From Vanilla planifolia (lineage: Eukaryota > Streptophyta > Magnoliopsida > Asparagales > Orchidaceae), in NCBI GenBank assembly GCA_023846275.1, contig CM043865.1:32564412-32628411 (forward strand): a stretch of 64,000 nt of DNA, read 5' to 3'. This document shows, piece by piece, positions 51,113-64,000 of this stretch. The notes below the pieces were generated by a model. It ran no database searches and was not told where the DNA came from. It saw only the letters and a list, made by a program, of their open reading frames with translations. Made by a program: the position numbers and the translations under genes. Position 1 is the first letter of the stretch. The number at the start of each line of letters is the position of its first letter.

Positions 51113-51365
51113 GAGCATGAGTGATTTTTGAATATCATAATCTCATAACCTCTCATGCATCCACCTTACATAGAATATAAATAATTATTGAATGTCATAA
51201 TCTCAATATCTCTTAAAATCTCTATCTTATACATTTCATAAGTCATGCCTAAATATTAGACTTATCATCTCTCAATACATATTCTCTCAAAGAGAATGAG
51301 TGATACTTAAATATTATAATTTCATCATTTCTTAGTATATATAACCTATATAAAGCAAGATTAAT
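51113..51365. repeat. Minisatellite, unit about 60 bp, four copies
   Basis: Four degenerate units, each with GAGTGAT-like start, then AAT ATCATAATCTCAT-like centre and a CCTTACATAG-like end. A short (CA)n run lies just before, at 51011-51028. Confidence 0.6.
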
Positions 51366-52334
51366 ACATAAGTATTTTTCATACCAAGCCTTCTAACAAT
51401 CTTTTTTTACAAAATTTTTAAGTGCAACTCAAGTTATGCACTAGTCGATATACTTGGCTAGTTACTTTTCACTCCTGTGCCTAATGTTCAAATTAAAAGT
51501 TATGACTCCTTAAAGCTGATCATCATGCTTATGGTGTGTCATCTTGAATGAATCCTATCCCTCTACTAACCTGTCACCTAACTTATTGAGGGATTGGTTC
51601 ACCCTAGGCTAGGGTGTCCTAACCAATGTACATTGGGGAAAGAGGGTACCTGATACCTATAAGTAATCTATCAGTAACATGTCATGCTAATCATTGCAAT
51701 CCATACATGCTAAAATGTACCAAATAAAGCATTAGGAAATATGCATAAACATAATAATTAAGCATATGATATAATCCATGAAAACCAATAATACAATGTA
51801 TTTATCATAAAGAAAATGTGACTATTATAGACTAAAAAATCAAGAAATGAAATATTAAATGACAAGAGTATTACCATGCACTTACACTGTCACCCCAACT
51901 TTAACTCTAATACAAGTTCCTGATTCCTTAGATCTACATATAATGATAGGTTGGTGAGCAGAACAACTCAATAAAGAATTCTCAAGATATATTATATAAA
52001 TAAGTAACATTCATATTTATATATAATACTAATTGGCATAAGGTAAAGTATAACTAAGTAACATGTATAAATACACTAAAATATTATATAGAAAAGTCTC
52101 AACCTACTAAGTTGAGCCAAATCATAATTTAAGATACAACCCTAACAAATTTAATTGATTACTTTTCTTTTGAAATAATTTTAAGAATCTTAACTCTTCT
52201 AGTATTTATTAAGACTTCTCAAATCTTGTAAAATCTCATGATATTATGATACAATTATCCTAGTAACTAATATCCAACCATTAGTTTGACACTTTCTCAT
52301 CATGTAATTTAGTTCATGCATAATTTTTTAGGAT

Positions 52335-52575
52335 GTTCTCAATAAATAAGTGACACTCTATAGTCCTTTAAGAGTTCTTAATAAAAAAGTGGACTCCAAG
52401 GTACTTTGGGCATCCTTCATTAGCAAGTGACACTTCATCATATTTTGAGAGCCTTCAATATGCAAGTGGTACTCCATGGTCCTTTGAGAGTCCATATTAA
52501 ACAACCAACACTCGATGGTCTTTTTTTGAGTCCTTAATTTACAATCCCCTACTTCATAATACTGTGCTCCTTAGA
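52335..52575. repeat. Minisatellite, unit about 40 bp, six copies
   Basis: Units share CAAGTGACACT...TGGTCCTTTGAGAGTCCT with changes in each copy. Confidence 0.65.
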
Positions 52576-52834
52576 CTTGAGAGTCATGCATAACACATTA
52601 AGATTCTCTTATAAAAGCTTTCTATATCAGTGCTATAAGATTGCCATTAAGTAAGCCAACTTATACCAAATCCTTTGGATACCAAACTATGAACCTCTTT
52701 TTTTGACCAAGCCAAGCCAAAAGCATCTTATGCCTTAACTCGAATCCAATATGACTTGATTAACAAAATCTTAGATTGAGCTTAGGTCTAAAATAACCTA
52801 TTGAGAATCTGACTAGGGTTAGCCTCATTTTATT

Positions 52835-52985
52835 AGCTTATTTAGGTATCTTACGATTTCTCAAAATCGTAATCAGCCTATCTAAGTATCTTAAGATTTG
52901 CTCAAAATCTTAGTTAGCATATTTGGCATCATAACATATCCTCAAAATACTAACTAACTTATTTAGCATACCTTAATATTTCTTA
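52835..52985. repeat. Short tandem array, unit about 45-50 bp, three copies
   Basis: Units share a TTATTTAGGTATCTTA-like start and a CTCAAAAT-containing end. Confidence 0.5.
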
Positions 52986-53582
52986 TTAAACCTTAATTAT
53001 TTATCTTAAGTATTATGACGACTGTTATTTTTTTCATATATTCAACTCAAATTATTTTTTTGTTAAATCATGCTCTAATAACACAAATGAGTGACCTTAT
53101 TTTTCAAATACTATAATTATTTTCTGATTTAATTAATACTTTGATACTATTAATGTGGCCTTCTTATTTGCATCACATGTTCGTTTCATTTTTTTCCTAA
53201 TTTTAGAATTCAAAAAGATAAAATCTCTCCTAGATTTTGTCTATTTCCTAATTTACAAATATCATTGAAATCATCATGATGAGAAGAGTTATTTTTATAT
53301 TTTAAATTATTTTATTTTTAATAGTTTTGATACACTTTTAGAGATAGTTCAAGTTGATAATCGAGGATATTATATGCTCCAAAAGTTAATTATCTTATTT
53401 CAGGTTATCAAAGGTACCCAAAATTCTCATCTATGGTCAACCCTTATCCTTTGGTATTTAGGCCTTAATCTTGGCTTATATGTGAGCTTCCATTTAAAGC
53501 CTAAAATCTTTGGCTCTATATATGATATTAACTCATTTTTTAGATATACTCTAAGTTATTCCTTTTAAAAATTTAAGTTTAC

Positions 53583-53960
53583 ATGAGTTTCACTAGTAAC
53601 TCTCCATGCTCACAAGATATTAGAAAAATGTCAAAATATACAATATGCAGGAAATTTCATTGGGTTGAATTTGTGCAAAAGTTTATTCAATGCTTTTGTT
53701 ATAACAAATTTGGACATATTACTAAAGAATGTCCAATGATGATGAGAAAATCAATCATAATATACATAAAAATGGTAACAAGAAAGTGGTTATCAATCCT
53801 TAAGGGAGGAATTAGATGAATCACTTTTATCTTCAATTTATAAAAAAATGTCATAAAAGGAATGCTAAAAGAAAAATATTAAATGCTATATTTATGAAAA
53901 TCTCCAATATCATGCTAGTGACTGTTCAAAGGAAAGGAAATATTATGAATTATGTATTAA
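53583..53960 (+). pseudogene. Possible retrotransposon gag scrap with a damaged zinc knuckle
   Basis: The plus-strand reading contains CFCYNKFGHITKEC near 53690-53732, close to a CCHC knuckle (CX2CX4HX4C) but with the second cysteine one position off. It resembles retroelement gag knuckles. No other domain is nearby, so the family cannot be told. Confidence 0.35.
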
Positions 53961-59038
<5,078 letters not shown>

Positions 59039-59286
59039 TTTTTATGGGTACATCCTAAGTAAACGTGCAAAAAATATATGCGAAAGTACGCACGGTATTC
59101 TCATGCGGAACTACGTACTGTGCCGTTGGCTCACTTTCGACAACCACGAATATACTTCTAGAGTTTTATGGGTACATCTTAAGTAAGCTTGCAAAAAATA
59201 TATGCGAAACTACGCACGGTATTCTCATGCGGAATTACGTACTGTGCTCGTTGGCCCACTTTCGACAACCACGAATATACTTCAAG
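59039..59286. repeat. 124-bp tandem duplication upstream of the ABCC gene
   Basis: Two copies, period 124 bp (ATGGGTACATC at 59044 and 59168), differing at only a few bases. Each copy carries ACGCACGGTATTCTCATGCG and an ACTACGTACTG or ATTACGTACTG word. It lies 520-770 bp before the start codon. Confidence 0.9.
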
Positions 59287-59810
59287 AGTTCGGACAAAAT
59301 GCCTATTATTGCATTATCATATTCGTCCAAGTTCTTCGTCTTCCTTACTCTCTTGCGTCAGCGATGACGGTTAACTGCCGGGCACAAGCGGCATTCCTTT
59401 TTTGGACCAAACTCCTCGTATAATCGATAAATTTGCAGGTGGGAAGCGGAAAAGTGGGAGCCAGAACCGCATCTCCTAGGGTTTGTGAAGACATCGAGGT
59501 TTGTGACCACCGTGCATCTTGTTGAGCGTCATTTCATACATCGCATTGCGAAGCTTTCGTTTATGCGATTCCTCGAGTTCTGCTCGTAACAGGGATTTCA
59601 TGTTTGAAGTCTTTAATAACTGAATCGTTTGTATTCTCATCAACCTGTCGATATTATCCGTAGATGATGCCTATTTTGGCCTTTTTCTAGAATCTGGCCG
59701 TACTGGTGATTACGGAAGTTGAGTGATTTTGGTATTTGCTGGTTGATTTGTGCATGTTCTACCTGGAAATGAAGTGTTAAACGAAGGAGAACGTTTCCGG
59801 ATCGGTGGAA
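59287..59810 (+). promoter_or_regulatory. Proximal promoter and 5' UTR of the ABCC gene
   Basis: GC-richer than the distal flank, with a CTAGGGTTTG word (59477-59486), often seen near plant transcript starts. The transcript start and any leader intron were not determined. Confidence 0.4.
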
Positions 59811-62800
59811 ATGGCCTTTAAGCCCTTGGTTTGGTATTGCCAGCCGGGGGAACACGCGAAATGGGCGAAGTTGGTGGAGAATGCCTTTGGCGCGTATACT
59901 CCCTGTGGCATGGAGACCATTGTGCATGGAATTTCCCACCTTGTTTTGTTCGGAGTCTGCTTTTACAGGATATGGAGGACTAAAAAGGATCCTACTGTTG
60001 GGAGATATCGTCTGAGGTCTCCGTATTTCAATTACTTCTTAGGGGTCTTGACTTTGTACTGCATCGCGGAGCCTCTATTTAGGCTGTTTTCGGGCTTGTC
60101 ACTTGCAAATTTGGATGAGCAGTCTAATCTCGCTCCTTTTGAGGTTAGTAGTTTTGGTGGACTTAATTCATTCTCCAATAATTTCTTGTAGTTTTGTCCT
60201 ACTTATGCCTTGTTATCCCTGAGCGGGAACAGGAACATAGCATGAGTAGACTCTTGCAGTTGTAATAGTTTTGTTGATGTCCTGTATTTCTCTCGTATTT
60301 CATTATTTGAATTCGTGTATAGAAGCTCTTTGTGGCAAAAACTCTCCCAAGTTGTATGTGCAGGCTGTTCAATCCTTGCTGTTGTCAGCCAAAGCTTATG
60401 GAAGTTAATTTAATAATTTTTCATTTTCTCTGTTGTGGAAAAATGGGCTGGATAGTTTTTCTAGTTGTTTCCATTTTTCCTTACTCGATACTACTTAAAA
60501 TTTTTCAGGTTGCCTCACTGGTTATTGAAGCAGTTGCCTGGTTCTGTGTGCTTACCATGATTGCTCTCGAAACTAGAGTTTACATCCATGAGCTACGGTG
60601 GTATGTACGGTTCACAGTCATATATGTTCTTGTTGGGAATGTTGCTGTTTACAATGTCTTCCTCTCTATAAGGGAGTACTACTATGACAAGTACGTGATT
60701 TTGTATTTATTATTCTGTGCAACTTATTAATATATTTTCCACTCCTAATCATTATGCTTTTGTATTAAACTTTATTGTTCAATTAAATATTTTATGAAGA
60801 TTTATGTTGAGAGCACTAGATGGAAGCCAAAGCAATATATTTTTTTGCACAATTTGTTTTTTCCTCATTAATGAATGATTAAGGTTTGCCTTCTTTTATA
60901 AATCTTTGATTTTTTGATGATTTTTTTTTCTTTCAACGACTGGCCAAGTTTTTTATTTTTTTTCAATCTTTTTTTTGTCAGTAAATACTTAGTAATGTTG
61001 TTTGAAGTCTACCTGTTAAGTAGTAGGAAAATTAAGTCAAAAAACATCTTAGAATTAGATAGAGCCTTAAGGGTGAAAATAGTATTTTATTAAAAATATT
61101 CTTAGAGCTTTATCCTTATGATTGAGATGCAAGAGCTACTCCTATACAAAAGGTGTTGGTAATTGTATTTGTAAGGTATGTGTTTTGAGAATTTAAAGGG
61201 TGTGCTCCTATGATAGAGAAGATTGACAATGAAAAGGATAAATACAAGAAAAAGGTTAAATAGAAGAAGATGTATTATAAGACATGGTTTAGTAAAGAGA
61301 ATAAAGATAAGTAGGTAAGATATACGCTAGTACAATTATAAGATAAAGTTGTAGTTAGTGTTCTAAGAAAGAGGTTTTTAAAGATTTATATAAGAAATTG
61401 GAAACTAAAGGAGAAAAACTTGTATACAAGCTTTTCAAGGCAAGGAAGAAGAAAATTAAATACATGATTCAAGTAAAACTTTTCAAGGATGAGGGGCAAA
61501 AAGTATTAATTGAGGATAATGATATAAAATTTAGTTGGAAGTGTTATTTTTATAAGCTTTTCATTGTGAATTGTAAAAAAATGATTAATTTGAGTCATCT
61601 TAGTTGTTTGAAAAAAATAAATTTTTTCACAAGCCATATGTTTTGAATAAGATGAAATGTAGAATAGAAATCCTAGATGCTATTCTTATGTAATGTTAGA
61701 GATGTTTAGGAGAAGAAGGTATCTCATGACCTATCACAATATTTAATATTATTTTGAAAAATAAATTAATACCATATAAGTGTAGGAAAAAAATATTTTG
61801 ATATCTATTACAACATAGAACAAATATTCAAAACTGTGCTAGTTGTAAGAGAATTAAATTTGATGAGTTGTACTTTGAAACTTTGAAAGAGAGTGAATGA
61901 ACACAAATTATGATAAAAGACCAATCTATCTTAGAATCGATTTAATTTTATGTCAGGAAGGACAACTATATTGTTGAGAGGTTTAGTGGAAAATTGTGGG
62001 GCTTAAAAAGTAGATATCCATTTGATTTTTATTGATTCTCTAAAGCTATATAGTAGCATTTTAAGAGAAGTAACTAGGAAGGTTTTATGAAAAAAAAATT
62101 GTTAGCATTGCATCAATTAAATTTTTTAAAGATTGGCATAATGCAACAATATCACATGTGTACACTTCAGAAGTATTGACTAAAGGTTTTCCGATTATAG
62201 CTAAATTTCATCTAGGCTCCAGTTCAAGTTCTCAAGATTGTATTTGTTGATAAGATTATATTGTGGAATGATTCTTTTTGAATCACAATTTTTGAAATTT
62301 AGCTTTTTCTTTACTAGTTTTGCTGGATTTATGTTGGAGATCTTCTATACTTTTAATTTCTAATGCATCTAAAGTTTGTTCTCTATATCAGTATATGGAT
62401 ATCAAAGATTGTTTTATACCTTTTTGTTAGATGTTCTTCACTAAGTGCATTTAATAAATTGTTTATAGTCTGGATCCTCATACTTTATCAAAAGTGATGT
62501 CTCATACTCAAGCTTTCATTTTGCAGATCAATATTTTATATATTCACCAGTGGTCTAATTTGTCAGGTTTGTTTCTACATATTCATCTATATCTATTTTT
62601 TTTAGTTATCTCATCTATTTTAGATGTTTACTATTAATTTTTCTGGTTAGTGATCTGGTTCTTCTTGGTGTTCATTTTTTGCTACTTTATGTTATCAGCA
62701 TGCAATGAACTTCTCCACTATGTTTTTCTTATGCAGATTTTATTTGGCATTCTACTTCTGATTTATGTTCCGAATTTGGAGCCTTATACTGGATACATTC

Positions 62801-63322
62801 CTGTAAGAGGTGATGCTAATGTGGAAAATGCAGGATATGAATTTCTGCCTGGTGGAGAGAATATTTGCCCTGAGAAGCATGCCAACATAATTTCTAGTGA
62901 GTATGCATTGGAATTTGTGAATGCTTTTTTCTTCAGTTTTTTTATGGATCTTGCAATAGAAACTTCAAAGTACATGGAGAGATTGTAGCATGTATTGTTC
63001 TCTGCAGAAATTGTTTGGAAATGGCACTGTTCTAAATTTTCTTTCACCAGGAATATTTTTTTCATGGATGACTCCGCTCATGGAACTTGGATATAGGAGA
63101 CCTATTACAGAGAAGGATGTGTGGAAATTAGATTCATGGGATGAAACGGAGACATTATACAGCAGGTGGTTTTTTGCATTATTAAACTTTTTTGTTTATT
63201 ACCTGTGGGCAGGTTTCCTAACAATGGTATATTGTTTCCAGATTCCATAAATTCTGGCTTGAAGAATCTCAAAGGTCAAAACCATGGTTGTTGAGGGCAC
63301 TTCATAGCAGCCTTTGGGGAAG
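59811..63322 (+). CDS. ABCC: ABC transporter C family (MRP-type) member, N-terminal part, runs off the window
   Basis: Six exons, 59811-60143, 60509-60690, 62527-62566, 62737-62896, 63051-63165 and 63242-63322, join in frame through GT-AG introns and give the first 303 residues; the last codon is split and the gene continues past 64000. It starts [12 protein letters not shown]. Landmarks are [20 protein letters not shown] and EPLFRLF (exon 1), [10 protein letters not shown] (exon 2), [15 protein letters not shown] (about 222-236), [21 protein letters not shown] and [14 protein letters not shown]. These form the extra N-terminal membrane domain (TMD0, about five segments), the linker and the start of the first core membrane domain. 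Plant ABCC1/ABCC2-type pumps sit in the vacuole membrane and move glutathione and other conjugates and phytochelatin complexes using ATP. The nucleotide-binding domains are outside the window. The ATG at 59811 opens the conserved start. Confidence 0.95.
60691..62526 (+). other. ABCC intron 2 with LINE remnant
   Basis: A 1,836-bp intron with donor GTACGT and acceptor TTGCAG. Most of its second half is a decayed LINE in the sense direction (separate entry). Confidence 0.85.
61100..62290 (+). mobile_element. Decayed LINE (L1-like non-LTR retrotransposon) in ABCC intron 2
   Basis: In the plus-strand reading, 61398-61646 has [18 protein letters not shown] and [20 protein letters not shown], as in the segment between endonuclease and reverse transcriptase of plant L1-type LINEs. 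Further pieces of the reverse transcriptase follow in broken frames, such as [10 protein letters not shown] near 61755, NCASC near 61830, and LTKGFPI-like sequence near 62180. There are many stops. No 3' tail or target duplication was identified. Confidence 0.8.
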
Positions 63323-64000
63323 GTATGATCTAGCAAATACGATGCTTTTTTTTTTCTTGTTCTATGATCTTAGTGGAGAAGCATATGTCTACACAAAAAC
63401 AAAGAGGATTACTCTGAATGGAAAGCTGACAAAATGCATTTCTTGAAAGTCATTAATTAAATCTATTAATTACTGTATCCATGAAGTGGGCTAAGCAAGC
63501 TTTTTGAAAAAACGTACAAGACCAATCGTGAACTTGAACATAGCCCATGTTTTTGGACTAACCTAAACTGAACCACCCATTAAATTAGATTGGACATCCG
63601 TCAACCATTCTAGTGTTCATTTTAATAAGTTTTATAAAAGGTGTAATCCTTATAGGAAGAACTTACCTTCCACGTTGAGGTCTATCTTGATGTGAGTTAT
63701 ATAAAGAAGGAAGATGTTTGCAGCAAACAATCACTTCAGCACTCCTAGTGGAGTTCCAACATGCAAATATTTGAATGTATGCTGGGGATTTGTAGAATCA
63801 TAAGATTATGAACTAGTGGATCTATGCAACTACACTAGGATTTTGTAAAATCAGTAAAATAGCTGTATGATGTTCCACCCAATGCATGAAAAACTTAAGA
63901 TTAGTGATAAGAAACCAAATAACATTAACAAAAAGTTAGTTTGAAAGCCACCTAATTAGATAAATGTATGAAACACAAGAACAAGAGGTATGTTGTCACA
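63323..64000 (+). other. ABCC intron 6, continues beyond the window
   Basis: Starts with donor GTATGA. No further exon of the transporter was found before the right edge. Confidence 0.75.

Larger units (their letters stand above)
48384..53340. other. AT-rich intergenic DNA with several minisatellites
   Basis: No gene was recognised in nearly 5 kb. Three tandem arrays are present (51113-51365, 52335-52575, 52835-52985). A sequence near 51950 and the arrays resemble the inner parts of long gypsy LTRs, so much of this may be one decayed LTR, but ends were not found. Confidence 0.45.

Overview
The window is nuclear DNA of a flowering plant. Four intron-containing plant genes with GT-AG splice sites are separated by long AT-rich stretches made mostly of decayed retrotransposons. 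The N-terminal half of the ABCC transporter reads, from memory, closer to the rice ABCC1-type protein than to Arabidopsis ABCC1/ABCC2, so a monocot is likely, but the sequence does not fix the species. No prokaryotic, organellar, tRNA, rRNA or CRISPR feature was seen.

Genes. (1) 8938-11502 (+): the last five exons of a trans-polyprenyl (solanesyl) diphosphate synthase; the exons for its first half are not in the window. (2) 13142-14057 (+): a complete three-exon gene for a conserved plant protein of unknown function (247 aa). (3) 17946-26263 (-): a complete four-exon gene for a WPP domain-associated coiled-coil protein (811 aa); its second intron has been enlarged by repeats. (4) 59811 to beyond the right edge (+): the first six exons of a full-size ABCC (MRP-type) transporter, with a decayed LINE in intron 2. 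From memory, the Arabidopsis homologues of genes 1, 3 and 4 lie close together on chromosome 2, which suggests old microsynteny. Functionally the genes look unrelated (prenyl chain synthesis, nuclear-envelope/Golgi coiled-coil protein, vacuolar transport).

Repeats by region. 1-8.4 kb: a minus-strand Ty3/gypsy gag remnant, a copy of an unclassified repeat family that recurs in the WAP intron, and unclassified decayed sequence. 14-18 kb: intergenic, with a possible solo LTR. 27.18-42.26 kb: one nested retrotransposon nest. An old chromovirus-type Ty3/gypsy element (27185-42253, target duplication CAATG) carries, inside its gag gene, a Tat-like Ty3/gypsy element in the opposite direction (29407-35337, TATCA/TGTCA) and a solo copia-like LTR (35447-37785, ATTTT). 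42.5-43.2 kb: a GC-richer island without recognised genes. 43.3-59 kb: very AT-rich, with a 2.0-kb solo LTR (46376-48378, GAATC), several minisatellite arrays of 40-60 bp units, a zinc-knuckle gag scrap and a 164-bp AT microsatellite. 59.04-59.29 kb: a 124-bp tandem duplication just upstream of the ABCC gene.

I did not find a convincing new biological system. The most informative results are the fully resolved nest of insertions, the solo LTRs with intact target duplications, the possible split or truncation of the prenyl synthase gene, and the conserved gene neighbourhood.
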